A DNA stretch of 64,000 nucleotides from Magnetospirillum sp. (lineage in GTDB: Bacteria > Pseudomonadota > Alphaproteobacteria > CACIAM-22H2). Within the stretch, counting starts at the first letter, position 1; each line of letters begins with the position of its first letter. Shown piece by piece: positions 28,767-37,274 of this stretch. The stretch lies in assembly GCA_027532905.1 (NCBI GenBank), contig JAPZUA010000001.1, positions 62,001 through 126,000 on the forward strand, read 5' to 3'. Position numbers and translations under genes: made by a program. The notes under the pieces are model-generated. The model worked only from the letters and a program-made list of their open reading frames with translations. It did no database searches and had not been told where the DNA came from.

Positions 28767-29470
28767 AAACCTGCCCCCGGTTCGGCGAGATAGGCTTGCT
28801 CGTCGGCCGTGCTCGTGCGGCCCAAAAATGCATTGCGATGGGCAAAGCGGCCGAAGCGCACGATCACGTCGCGGTGCGCTATCGCGGACTTGAGCGCGCG
28901 CGCGCGCCACGGCGCTTCCGGCAGGCTTTCGACGAGCCGCACGCATTCGTTTTGGGCGCCGAGATCCTCGGCATGCGTGAACGGCAGATAGACGAACAGG
29001 CGCATGACGGGCGGCAAAGTTTGGTCGAAACCGCGCGCGACGATGCGGCGTGCCAGCGACAGCGCCGCTTCGTCGCTGGCAAACGCAAGCGGCGTGCCGC
29101 GATGGATGTTGCGCGGCATCTGATCGAGCAGCAGGATCAGCGCCAACGCACCCTCGGGCGTGTCGCCAAGCCGCGCCAACGCACCTTGTGCAGCCTCGGC
29201 CGCCAAGGCGCCAAACCGTTCGCGGCATTCTTGGTCGAACGCCGCGTCTGCCTTGAACCACGAATCGCGGAACGCGTCGCGCAGCGGATCGTTCGGGTCC
29301 CCGAACCAGAAATCGAGCACGGCCGCGACGGTTGCTTCGTCGGCCAACGCAGCACGGCCGCGCAGCTGCAGCTTGCGGCGCTTCAAATTGGCGCGCAGCG
29401 CTTCGCCCTCGGCAGCCTTGCGCCGCGCTTCGGCCGCCAGCGCATGCGGGCCTTTGATGTCGCGGTTCAC
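28763..29470 (-). CDS. DUF924 family protein
   Basis: 235 aa with a GTG start that overlaps the stop of the upstream hydrolase (GTGA). The conserved DUF924 core begins at VAAVLDFWFGDPNDPLRDAF and includes LLLDQMPRNIHRGTPLAFASD and FVYLPFTHAEDLGAQ. The family is all-helical (TPR-like) and function is unknown. The first 45 residues are a basic extension not typical of the family, so a start nearer the core is possible. Cotranscribed with the metallo-hydrolase. Confidence 0.85.
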   Translation of the reverse strand: MNRDIKGPHALAAEARRKAAEGEALRANLKRRKLQLRGRAALADEATVAAVLDFWFGDPNDPLRDAFRDSWFKADAAFDQECRERFGALAAEAAQGALARLGDTPEGALALILLLDQMPRNIHRGTPLAFASDEAALSLARRIVARGFDQTLPPVMRLFVYLPFTHAEDLGAQNECVRLVESLPEAPWRARALKSAIAHRDVIVRFGRFAHRNAFLGRTSTADEQAYLAEPGAGF

Positions 29471-30345
29471 AGCTCAACCAAAGGCAATTTCAAAAACCGA
29501 TTGCCCTTGGCCGACGCCGGCGGCATCTGCCCGCCGCGAATATTGATCTGGATTGCGGGCAGCAGCAGATTGGGCGTGTCGAGCGTGCGGTCGCGCGCTT
29601 CGCGCAAAGCCACGTACGCACCCTCGTCCACGCCGTCTTTCACATGGATGTTGCCCGCCCGCTGTTCGGCGACGGTCGAACAATAGGCAAGTGCGCGTCC
29701 GCCGGGTTGGTAATCGTGTGCGGTGTAGATCAGCGTGTCGCCGGGCAGATCGAGCAGCTTGCGGATCGAGCGATAGAGCGTTTGCGCCGAGCCGCCTGGA
29801 AAGTCGGTGCGGGCCGTCCCTGAGTCCGGCATGAACAGCACGTCGCCGACAAAGGCATGGATGCGGCCCGATTTGCCGGTCACAAGCAAGCCAGTGCAGG
29901 CGGGCGTGTGGCCGGGCGTATCGCGCGACATGGCGCGCAGGCCGCCGATTTCGAGCACGTCGCCGTCGCGCAGCAGCCGGTCGAACTGGCTGCCGTCGCA
30001 GCGGAACTCAGGCTCGAATTCGAACTTTGCAGCCCAGTGTTTCTGCACCTCGGTCACGCCCGCACCGATTGCCGTGCGCCCGCCGATGCGCTGCTGCAAG
30101 ACGGCCGAACCGCTCAGATGGTCCGCATGCGGATGCGTATCGACGATCCAGTCGACATTCTTGCCCGCGACCGCTTGCACCAGCCGATCGACCGAAGCCG
30201 ATCCCAGGCGCGCCGATTTCGCGTCGAAATCCAGCACCGGATCGACGACAAGGACATGGTTGCTGGAAGGGTCCGCAACCACGTAGCTGAGGCTCGACGT
30301 GGCTTCGTCGAAGAAGGCGGTCACATGCGGTTCATGCGTGTCCAT
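29467..30345 (-). CDS. MBL-fold hydrolase, persulfide dioxygenase-like
   Basis: 292 aa. The metal motif THPHADH (H71, H73, D75, H76) is followed by PGHTPACTG, the GDVLFMPDSGTARTDFPGG segment and YTAHDY. The PDSGTARTDFPGG stretch is characteristic of ETHE1/Blh-type persulfide dioxygenases rather than glyoxalase II, so oxidation of glutathione persulfide to sulfite is plausible. That product would be the substrate of the SoeABC-type enzyme 2.3 kb away, an inferred link. Overlaps DUF924 by 4 bp. Confidence 0.85.
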   Translation of the reverse strand: MDTHEPHVTAFFDEATSSLSYVVADPSSNHVLVVDPVLDFDAKSARLGSASVDRLVQAVAGKNVDWIVDTHPHADHLSGSAVLQQRIGGRTAIGAGVTEVQKHWAAKFEFEPEFRCDGSQFDRLLRDGDVLEIGGLRAMSRDTPGHTPACTGLLVTGKSGRIHAFVGDVLFMPDSGTARTDFPGGSAQTLYRSIRKLLDLPGDTLIYTAHDYQPGGRALAYCSTVAEQRAGNIHVKDGVDEGAYVALREARDRTLDTPNLLLPAIQINIRGGQMPPASAKGNRFLKLPLVEL

Positions 30346-30370
30346 CGAGCGGCCTCGCGCGAACGGGAAA

Positions 30371-30793
30371 CTACGGATTGCGGCCGAGGCCGCGCAGCTC
30401 TTCGACGAGCCGACGCTCCTCGTCGTCGAGCACCTGACGATACGCCTCGTAGAGCGCCGGGGGAATGTTGTCGAACGTGCCGCGCCGGTTTTCGCGCAAA
30501 CGCGCCAAGCGCCGTTCGAGCCGGAACACGCGCGTTGCGGCGTCGTCGCTCGTCCCCTCTTCGAGGCGGCTCACAAGCGGGGCAAGCCTTGCGCGCAGTT
30601 CGGCGCGCTGTTCGGGCTCGAGTGCTCGGTCGAGCAATGTCTCGATCTGGCTTACGAGTTTTTCGAACTCGGCGCGCACATCCACTTGTGCTGGGACGGG
30701 TGCCGGCGCTTGCGCAGCCGCAACGCCGCTGCCCAGGAGAGCCCCAAGGGCAAGCGCCCTCAGCGCTGTTTGATATGGTGGTAGACGTGCCAT
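30371..30793 (-). CDS. Small exported helical protein, unknown
   Basis: 140 aa from ATG 30793. A Sec signal peptide (ALRALALGALLGSGVAAAQA) is followed by a highly charged helical mature part rich in Arg, Glu and Leu, with patterns such as LEPEQRAELRARLAPLV and FRLERRLARLRENRRG. No family recognised; size and composition recall periplasmic helical chaperone- or sensor-like proteins, without further support. It overlaps the upstream DNA glycosylase gene by 34 bp. Confidence 0.7.
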   Translation of the reverse strand: MARLPPYQTALRALALGALLGSGVAAAQAPAPVPAQVDVRAEFEKLVSQIETLLDRALEPEQRAELRARLAPLVSRLEEGTSDDAATRVFRLERRLARLRENRRGTFDNIPPALYEAYRQVLDDEERRLVEELRGLGRNP

Positions 30794-31407
30794 AGGAACA
30801 AGGCACCGGCCGAACGATGCGGGCGCCACGCCTCGCCGAGCTTGCGCAGCTTCTTTTCGTCGGGCCGGTCGCGTAGGTTTTTCAGAACGCGCATCGCCTC
30901 CTGCAAGGCGAGATCGTTGGCAGGCCACACGTCCGTGCGCTGCAGCGCAAACAGCAGATAGATTTCGGCACTCCAGCGCCCGAGACCCTTGAGGCGCGTG
31001 ATCGCGGCGATCGCGTCTTCGTCGGGTGCAGCGTGCAAAACGTCGAAATCGAGATCGCCGGACACGACCGCTTCGGCAAGCCCGCGCGCATAAAGCGCTT
31101 TCTGGCGCGACAGGCCGAAGCTGCGCAACGCGTCGGCGTCGAATTCGAGCAGGCGTTCGGCGCGGATTTCGCCCAAGCCCGCTTCCAGACGCTTCCAGAT
31201 GCCGCTGGCCGCCGCGATCGACACTTGCTGCGACACGATGGCGCGCAAAAATCCTTCGAAACCTTGCGTGCGGATGCGCGGCGCGGGCTTGCCGATGCGC
31301 CCAAGCCATTCGGCCACGTCTTCGTCCTGCTTGGCGAGGGCGCCAAGCGAACGCGACAAGACGCGTTTGGCGCGGGCTTCGGTCGAGGCTTGGAGCTGCG
31401 GCGGCAA
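30760..31407 (-). CDS. DNA-3-methyladenine glycosylase II-like (HhH-GPD)
   Basis: 215-aa base-excision repair enzyme that removes alkylated purines. The helix-hairpin-helix is LKGLGRWSAEIYL (139-151) and the catalytic aspartate is D165 in WPANDLALQ. RAIVSQQVSIAAASGIWKRL is the typical AlkA-type N-terminal half. The only in-frame start after the upstream stop is TTG at 31407, with no strong ribosome site. No iron-sulfur cysteines as in EndoIII/MutY. Confidence 0.88.
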   Translation of the reverse strand: MPPQLQASTEARAKRVLSRSLGALAKQDEDVAEWLGRIGKPAPRIRTQGFEGFLRAIVSQQVSIAAASGIWKRLEAGLGEIRAERLLEFDADALRSFGLSRQKALYARGLAEAVVSGDLDFDVLHAAPDEDAIAAITRLKGLGRWSAEIYLLFALQRTDVWPANDLALQEAMRVLKNLRDRPDEKKLRKLGEAWRPHRSAGALFLWHVYHHIKQR

Positions 31408-31425
31408 GGAAAGGCGCGCTTTGCG

Positions 31426-32577
31426 TCAGGCCGACGGCAAATGCGCCAGCGACTGCGTCAAGGTCGAGAGGCGCGACAGGAGATAGTCGGCCGTCGCCGG
31501 ATCGGCATCTTCGACCTTGGTCAGCACGCGCTCGATCATCTTGCGCCGATAGCGCTCGCGATCGGACGGGCCGCCGTCGTAGCTGGTCTCTTGCGCCACT
31601 TCCAAAGCGGCGCGCACGGCCGGATACAGGCCCTGCGGCATGAAGGCGCGTTCGTAGACGTATTTGAGGCCGCCGACCGGATCGTAGATCAGCTGGCGCG
31701 CGCGGTCGATCGGCACGTTGGCGCGCCGCGCCAAGCCGTGCTCGAACAGGAACATGTCGCCCATGCACAGGGCGCGCACGACAATGCCCGGATCGAGGCG
31801 CCCGCTTTGATGCAGATGCGTGGCAAGTCGCGCGACGTCTTCTTCCTGCGAGGCGAGCGACGAGCCGACGGTCGCGATTTCGCGCGCCTGGAGCGCAAGG
31901 TCGGAGGCCATCTCGCTCGACACGTCCTCGCGCTCGAGCAGCTTGTCGCGGATCGACTCCGACGCCATGCTGTAGAGCTTTTCGAGCACGCGCAGCGGCA
32001 CGTATTTGCGCGCCGCGAGTTTTTCCTGCACCTCGCCCGAAGCGCCGTGCTTCTCGACGAGTTTTTCTGCCGTCGCCTCGGAAAGGGCGGCACCTTCGTT
32101 GGCGGCAAGCTTGGCGGCGACCTTGTCGTTGCCGTGCTGGACCAGGGTTGCCGCGACGGCGTCGGACACTTCTTTGCGGCTGGCGATCGCGACCTGCTTG
32201 TTCGAGCCTTGCGTCGCCGCAATCTCGATCAGATCTTCATCGCTGAATGCTTTGCCTTCGAGCAGCAAGGGCAACGCCACCGAATCGATGTCGCGTGCCA
32301 GCGTCATCGCGAGCCCTGCGGGCAGCAAACTTGCGTCCTTAAGATGGTCCGACAGAGCCTGACGCACGGCGACGGCGGCATCCTTAGCGAGCAGGCGCAA
32401 GACCTGCTCAGCCTCGGCGCGCGCTTCGGGCGTCAGCGCCGTGGCTTTCCAAGTCGACGCAACTTTGCTCGCCGTTGCCGCACGCGCAGCGCTCGACGGG
32501 TCGGCCGCAAGTCGCTCAAGATCCTGTTGGGAGAGTTCGGCCATTTGCTGCGTTTGTTCTCCGTTACGAGCCACCAT
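31426..32577 (-). CDS. DUF2336 domain protein
   Basis: 383 aa, soluble, almost entirely alpha-helical and Ala/Leu/Glu-rich, resembling HEAT-type repeats. The region from about residue 70 to 330 (for example KHGASGEVQEKLAARKYVPL and RLATHLHQSGRLDPGIVVRAL) fits DUF2336, common in Rhodospirillales. Function unknown; some relatives are regulatory, but none is shown here. ATG at 32577 is used; the in-frame Met12 is an alternative. Divergent from soeA with a 130-bp spacer. Confidence 0.8.
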   Translation of the reverse strand: MVARNGEQTQQMAELSQQDLERLAADPSSAARAATASKVASTWKATALTPEARAEAEQVLRLLAKDAAVAVRQALSDHLKDASLLPAGLAMTLARDIDSVALPLLLEGKAFSDEDLIEIAATQGSNKQVAIASRKEVSDAVAATLVQHGNDKVAAKLAANEGAALSEATAEKLVEKHGASGEVQEKLAARKYVPLRVLEKLYSMASESIRDKLLEREDVSSEMASDLALQAREIATVGSSLASQEEDVARLATHLHQSGRLDPGIVVRALCMGDMFLFEHGLARRANVPIDRARQLIYDPVGGLKYVYERAFMPQGLYPAVRAALEVAQETSYDGGPSDRERYRRKMIERVLTKVEDADPATADYLLSRLSTLTQSLAHLPSA

Positions 32578-32629
32578 TATCTACCTGCGAAGAATTCAGC
32601 GCAACCCCTTGGCCCGCCGCGCGCGAGGT

Positions 32630-32658
32630 TTGACAGTCCGCGGACGCACTCCTATTAA
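32630..32658 (+). promoter_or_regulatory. Strong sigma70 promoter of the soe operon with spacer palindrome
   Basis: TTGACA (32630-32635), a 17-bp spacer and TATTAA (32653-32658). The spacer begins with the perfect palindrome GTCCGCGGAC (32636-32645), a possible operator between the -35 and -10 elements. Transcription would start near 32665, about 43 nt before the soeA ATG. Confidence 0.7.
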
Positions 32659-32707
32659 AGAACAGGCGGTAAATGTCGATCCGCAGGGCAAAAAAGGCGC
32701 AAAGAAG

Positions 32708-35560
32708 ATGCCAATGGACGGGACGGGACCGCACGAAATCGAGCTTTCGCCGAAGGTCTCGGACGAGGTCAAGTGCACGACCTGCTACATGTGCGCCTGC
32801 CGCTGCGGCATCCGCGTGCATCTGCGCGACGGCCGCATTCGCTACATCGAGGGCAACAAGGACCACCCGGTCAATCGCGGCGTTCTGTGCGCCAAGGGTT
32901 CGGCCGGAATCATGAACCATTACAGCCCGGCACGGCTGTCGAAACCATTGCTGCGCATGGGCGAACGCGGGGCCGGCGACTTCAAAGAAATCGAATGGGA
33001 CGAAGCGCTGGCGCTCGCCGAAAAATGGCTCGGCGACATCCGTGCCAGCGACCCCAAAAAGCTCGCCTTTTTCACCGGCCGCGACCAGAGCCAGTCCTTG
33101 ACCGGCTGGTGGGCCAACCAATTCGGCACGCCGAATTTCGCGGCGCATGGTGGTTTCTGCTCGGTCAATATGGCGGCGGCCGGGCTCTATTCGATCGGCG
33201 GCTCGTTCTGGGAGTTTGGCGAACCCGATTGGGAACGGGCCGAATATTTCCTGCTGTTCGGCGTGGCCGAAGACCACGACAGCAACCCGATCAAGGCGGG
33301 CCTCGCCACGCTCAAGCAGCGCGGCGCCAAATTCGTCGCCATCAATCCGGTCAAGACCGGCTATCAGGCGATCGCCGACGAGTGGATCGGCATTGCCCCA
33401 GGTACCGACGGGCTGTTCGTGCTCGCACTCGTGCACGAACTGCTGCAAGCCGACCGCATCGATCTCGATTTCCTCGCGCGCTACACGAACGCGCCGTGGC
33501 TCGTGGCACGCGACGACGGGCTGTTCGTGCGCGACGCAGCCGGCAATCCGCTGTGCTGGGACACGGGCAAAAACGCAGCCGTCAGCGCGCTGGGCGCCGA
33601 TTTCAATCCGCGCCTTGTGGGCGAGGTGACGCTCGCCGACGGGCGCAAGGCCGTCCCTGCGTTCGAGCTCATGGCGCTTCGCTATCTGTCGCCGGACTAT
33701 GCGCCCGAAGCGGTCGCCGAACGCTGCGGCGTGTCCGTCGCGACGATCAAGCGCATTGCGGCCGAACTGGCGCATGCGGCGTTCGAAAAACAGATTGTGC
33801 TCGACCAGCCCTGGACCGATTGGGCCGGCCGGCGCCACGAAAAGACGATCGGCCGCCCGGTCGCCATGCACGCGATGCGTGGCATCTCGGCGCATTCGAA
33901 CGGCTTCCAGACGTGCCGCGCGTTGCATCTGCTGCAGATGCTGCTGGGGGCGGTCGACACACCCGGCTCGTGGCGCTACAAAGCTCCCTTCCCGCGCCCC
34001 TGCCCGCCCGGCCCCAAACCCACCGGCAAACCGGCCCAAGTCAATCCGGGCAAGCCGATGGGCGGCATGCCGCTCGGCTTTCCGCTCGGGCCTGAAGATC
34101 TGCTGCTCGACGACGACGGGCAGCCCATGCGCATCGACAAAGCCTACTCGTGGGAAGCGCCCATCGCGGCGCACGGGCTCATGCACATGGCGATCCGCAA
34201 CGCGTGGGCGGGCGATCCCTACAAAATCGACACGCTGTTCATGTATATGGCCAACATGGCGTGGAACTCGTCGATGAATTCGGCCGGGACGGCCGCCATG
34301 CTGACCGACAAGAACGCCGACGGCAGCTACAAGATCCCGCACATCATCTATTCCGACGCGTTCTATTCCGAACAGGTCGCCTATTCCGACCTGATCCTGC
34401 CCGATACGACCTATCTCGAGCGCTGGGACTGCATTTCGCTGCTCGACCGGCCGATCGGCTCGGCCGAAGGCCCGGCCGACGCGATCCGCCAGCCGGTCGT
34501 CGCCCCCGACCGCGACGTGCGCGCCTTCCAAAGCGTGCTGATCGATCTCGGCGCGCGTCTCAAACTGCCGGGCTTCACGAATGCCGACGGCACGCCCAAA
34601 TTTCCGGGCGGCTATCCCGACTACATCGTCAACCACGAGCGCAAACCCGGCGTGGGCCCGCTTGCGGGTTTCCGCGGGGCGGACGGCGACAAGGCCGGCG
34701 TGGGCGCGCCCAATCCCAAGCAGCTCGAGCGCTACATCGAAAACGGCGCTTTCTGGCGCCACCATCTCGAGCCCGACCAGCTCTATTACAAACACGCCAA
34801 CAAGGGCTATCTCGAGGCCGCGACCAAGCTCGGCCTCATCGACAAGCCCGAGCAGATCGTGCTGCAGATCTATTCCGAGCCGCTGCAGCGCTTCCGCAAT
34901 GCCGCACGCGGCATCGGCGCGATCCAGGCACCGCCCGAACATAAGGCACGCCTCGAAACCTATTTCGATCCGCTGCCTTTCTGGTACCCGACCTTCGAAG
35001 CAACGCAGATCGCGGAGGCGGAATTTCCGCTCCATGCGGTGACCCAGCGCCCGATGCCGATGTACCATTCGTGGGGATCGCAGAATGCGTGGCTGCGCCA
35101 AATCCTCAACCGCAACCGCCTCTACATGCATCGCCAGACGGCGGCCGATCTCGGCCTTGCCGACGACGATTGGGCGTGGATCACCTCGCATCACGGCCGC
35201 ATCAAGGCGCAGATCCGCACGATGGAGGGGGTGAACCCCAACACCGTGTGGACCTGGAACGCGATCGGCAAGCGGGCGGGCACCTGGGGCCTCGACGCCG
35301 ACGCGCCGGAATCGAACCAGGCGTTTTTGCTCAACCATCTGATCGGCGAATTGCTACCGGCCAAAAACGGCTATCGCTATTCCAACTCCGATCCCGTCAC
35401 GGGCCAGGCGGCTTGGTACGATCTGCGCGTGCGCGTGGAAAAAGCCGATGCGGCCGAGGCCGGCATCACGAGCCCGCGCCTGCCCGACATCGCAACCCCG
35501 CCGCATATGCCGGACCACCCGACCGTGCTGCGCTACGGCAGCGAATGGAAGCCCAAATGA
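32708..35560 (+). CDS. soeA: Molybdopterin oxidoreductase, SoeA-type (sulfite dehydrogenase catalytic subunit)
   Basis: 950-aa catalytic subunit of the DMSO reductase family. N-terminal [4Fe-4S] ligands fit C-x2-C-x3-C-x27-C exactly (C26, C29, C33, C61). The likely molybdenum ligand is C151 in NFAAHGGFCSVNM, as in the Phs/Psr/Soe group. There is no twin-arginine signal, so the enzyme should stay in the cytoplasm, which favours SoeA (sulfite to sulfate, electrons to quinone) over periplasmic thiosulfate or polysulfide reductases. The C-terminal molybdopterin-binding domain starts near YHSWGSQNAWLRQI. The frame is open further upstream but has no earlier plausible ATG. Its stop overlaps the soeB ATG. 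Confidence 0.82.
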   Translation: MPMDGTGPHEIELSPKVSDEVKCTTCYMCACRCGIRVHLRDGRIRYIEGNKDHPVNRGVLCAKGSAGIMNHYSPARLSKPLLRMGERGAGDFKEIEWDEALALAEKWLGDIRASDPKKLAFFTGRDQSQSLTGWWANQFGTPNFAAHGGFCSVNMAAAGLYSIGGSFWEFGEPDWERAEYFLLFGVAEDHDSNPIKAGLATLKQRGAKFVAINPVKTGYQAIADEWIGIAPGTDGLFVLALVHELLQADRIDLDFLARYTNAPWLVARDDGLFVRDAAGNPLCWDTGKNAAVSALGADFNPRLVGEVTLADGRKAVPAFELMALRYLSPDYAPEAVAERCGVSVATIKRIAAELAHAAFEKQIVLDQPWTDWAGRRHEKTIGRPVAMHAMRGISAHSNGFQTCRALHLLQMLLGAVDTPGSWRYKAPFPRPCPPGPKPTGKPAQVNPGKPMGGMPLGFPLGPEDLLLDDDGQPMRIDKAYSWEAPIAAHGLMHMAIRNAWAGDPYKIDTLFMYMANMAWNSSMNSAGTAAMLTDKNADGSYKIPHIIYSDAFYSEQVAYSDLILPDTTYLERWDCISLLDRPIGSAEGPADAIRQPVVAPDRDVRAFQSVLIDLGARLKLPGFTNADGTPKFPGGYPDYIVNHERKPGVGPLAGFRGADGDKAGVGAPNPKQLERYIENGAFWRHHLEPDQLYYKHANKGYLEAATKLGLIDKPEQIVLQIYSEPLQRFRNAARGIGAIQAPPEHKARLETYFDPLPFWYPTFEATQIAEAEFPLHAVTQRPMPMYHSWGSQNAWLRQILNRNRLYMHRQTAADLGLADDDWAWITSHHGRIKAQIRTMEGVNPNTVWTWNAIGKRAGTWGLDADAPESNQAFLLNHLIGELLPAKNGYRYSNSDPVTGQAAWYDLRVRVEKADAAEAGITSPRLPDIATPPHMPDHPTVLRYGSEWKPK

Positions 35561-36309
35561 CCAGCTACGCCGAACCCGCAGCGGGTGCGAAAAAACTCGG
35601 CCTCGTGATCGATCTCGACACGTGCGTGGGCTGCCACGCCTGTGCGGTCAACTGCAAGGAATGGAACAGCGGCGGCCATTCGGCCCCGATGACCGATCTC
35701 GACCCCTACGGGGCCAACGCCGACGGCGTGTGGTTCAACCGCATCCATACGTTCGAGGCGGGCGAAAGCCCCGAGAGCCGCACCGTCCATTTCCCCAAAT
35801 CGTGCCTGCATTGCGAGAAGCCCGCTTGCGTCGAAGTGTGCCCGACGGGGGCGAGCTACAAGCGCGAAGAAGACGGCATTGTGCTCGTCAATGCGGACAC
35901 CTGCATCGGCTGCAAGCTGTGCTCGTGGGCGTGCCCCTACGGGGCGCGCGAGTTCGACGCCGACGAAGGCGTGATGAAAAAATGCACCTTGTGCATTGAC
36001 CGCATCTACAACGAAAACCTGGCTGCCGAAGAACGCGTGCCGGCCTGCGTATCGACATGCCCGGCGAGTGCGCGCCATTTCGGCGATTTGGGCGATCCGC
36101 ACTCGGACGTGTCGAAACTCGTCGAAGCGCGCGGCGGCTACGCGCTGATGCCCGAAATGGGCTATGCGCCCGTCAACCGCTACCTGCCGCCGCGTGCGTC
36201 CAAGACGGCCGCCGGCTGCACGGGTGCGGCCGCCGAACTTGCCAAACCCGCCGAGACGGCCGGCCTCCATCCATTGCTGCGCTGGATGGACAAAGTCCTT
36301 TCCCGCTGA
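35557..36309 (+). CDS. soeB: Iron-sulfur subunit, SoeB-type
   Basis: 250-aa electron-transfer subunit with four [4Fe-4S] cysteine groups: CVGCHACAVNC, CLHCEKPACVEVCP, CIGCKLCSWACP and the split CTLC...C...CP set in the third quarter. This is the DmsB/PsrB/SoeB pattern. It carries electrons from the molybdenum subunit to the membrane subunit. No signal sequence. The ATG overlaps the soeA stop (ATGA). The Ala-rich tail ends with LHPLLRWMDKVLSR. Confidence 0.88.
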   Translation: MTSYAEPAAGAKKLGLVIDLDTCVGCHACAVNCKEWNSGGHSAPMTDLDPYGANADGVWFNRIHTFEAGESPESRTVHFPKSCLHCEKPACVEVCPTGASYKREEDGIVLVNADTCIGCKLCSWACPYGAREFDADEGVMKKCTLCIDRIYNENLAAEERVPACVSTCPASARHFGDLGDPHSDVSKLVEARGGYALMPEMGYAPVNRYLPPRASKTAAGCTGAAAELAKPAETAGLHPLLRWMDKVLSR

Positions 36310-36322
36310 AAGTCCATCCGCG

Positions 36323-37270
36323 ATGCATCCCGCTTTTTCGGTCATCTTTTTCACCACCGCCTCGGGTGCGGGCTACGGCCTGTTCGCATTGCTGGGGATC
36401 GGCAACGCGTTGGGCTTGGTGCCCGCCGACCGCGTCTTCGGCCTGTGCAGCCTCGGACTTGCGACGGCGTTGATCACGGCGGGGCTGTTTTCGTCGACGG
36501 CGCATCTCGGCCATCCCGAACGCGCGTGGCGCGCTTTGAGCCAATGGCGCAGCTCGTGGCTGAGTCGCGAAGGTATCGCCGCCTTGGCGACCTATATGCC
36601 GCTTGCGGTCTTCGGCATCGGCTGGGCAATTCTCGGCAATGTCGACGGGCTCGTGGCCCTCGCAGGTTTGCTGGGTGCCGTGCTCGCCGGCGCGACGGTC
36701 TATGCGACGGCGATGATCTACCGCTCCTTGAAACCGATCCACCAATGGCACAATCGCTACGTCGTGCCCGGCTATCTCGCGATGGCGCTCGCGAGCGGGG
36801 CGGCCCTGCTGAATGCGTTTGTGCATATCTGGGGGCACCCGCAATTGGCGGTCGGCGTCGTAAGTGCGGTCGCCATCGTCGTGGCTCTGTTCGCCAAGCA
36901 GCGCTATTGGCATTTCATCGACACGACAAAATCGGCCTCGACGCCGGAGACCGCGACGGGCCTGGGGGCCATCGGCAAGGTGCGCCTTTTCGAAGCGCCG
37001 CACACGGAAGAGAATTATCTGCTCAAAGAGATGGGCTACAAAATCGCCCGCAAACACGCCGCCAAGCTGCGCGCCATCGCCCTCAATGCAGGCTTCCGTA
37101 TTCCCTTGGCGCTGACTTTGCTCGCAACCGCTTTGCCCGGCACGCTCGCGATCGCCGCGAGCAGCGTCGCTGCCGTTTTGCTATTGGCAGGTCTCGCGGT
37201 AGAACGCTGGCTGTTCTTCGCCGAGGCCAAGCATAGCGTGATGCTCTACTACGGCGCTCAAACCGCCTAG
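36323..37270 (+). CDS. soeC: Membrane anchor subunit, SoeC-type (DmsC family)
   Basis: 315-aa integral membrane protein with about eight helices, of the DmsC family that anchors the complex and passes electrons to the quinone pool. MHPAFSVIFFTTASGAGYGL, SSTAHLGHPERAWRALSQWRSSWLSRE and the TVYATAMIYRSLKPIHQWHN loop are typical of SoeC/DmsC. Start 36323 lies 13 bp after soeB; longer frames upstream are inside soeB. The stop is only 4 bp from that of the convergent amidohydrolase gene. Confidence 0.85.
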   Translation: MHPAFSVIFFTTASGAGYGLFALLGIGNALGLVPADRVFGLCSLGLATALITAGLFSSTAHLGHPERAWRALSQWRSSWLSREGIAALATYMPLAVFGIGWAILGNVDGLVALAGLLGAVLAGATVYATAMIYRSLKPIHQWHNRYVVPGYLAMALASGAALLNAFVHIWGHPQLAVGVVSAVAIVVALFAKQRYWHFIDTTKSASTPETATGLGAIGKVRLFEAPHTEENYLLKEMGYKIARKHAAKLRAIALNAGFRIPLALTLLATALPGTLAIAASSVAAVLLLAGLAVERWLFFAEAKHSVMLYYGAQTA

Positions 37271-37274
37271 CCGC

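Noticed and set aside
32564-35338. 924-aa open frame antisense to soeA
   Set aside because: It mirrors the third-codon GC bias of soeA, is His/Arg/Ala-rich with no motif, and has no ribosome site.
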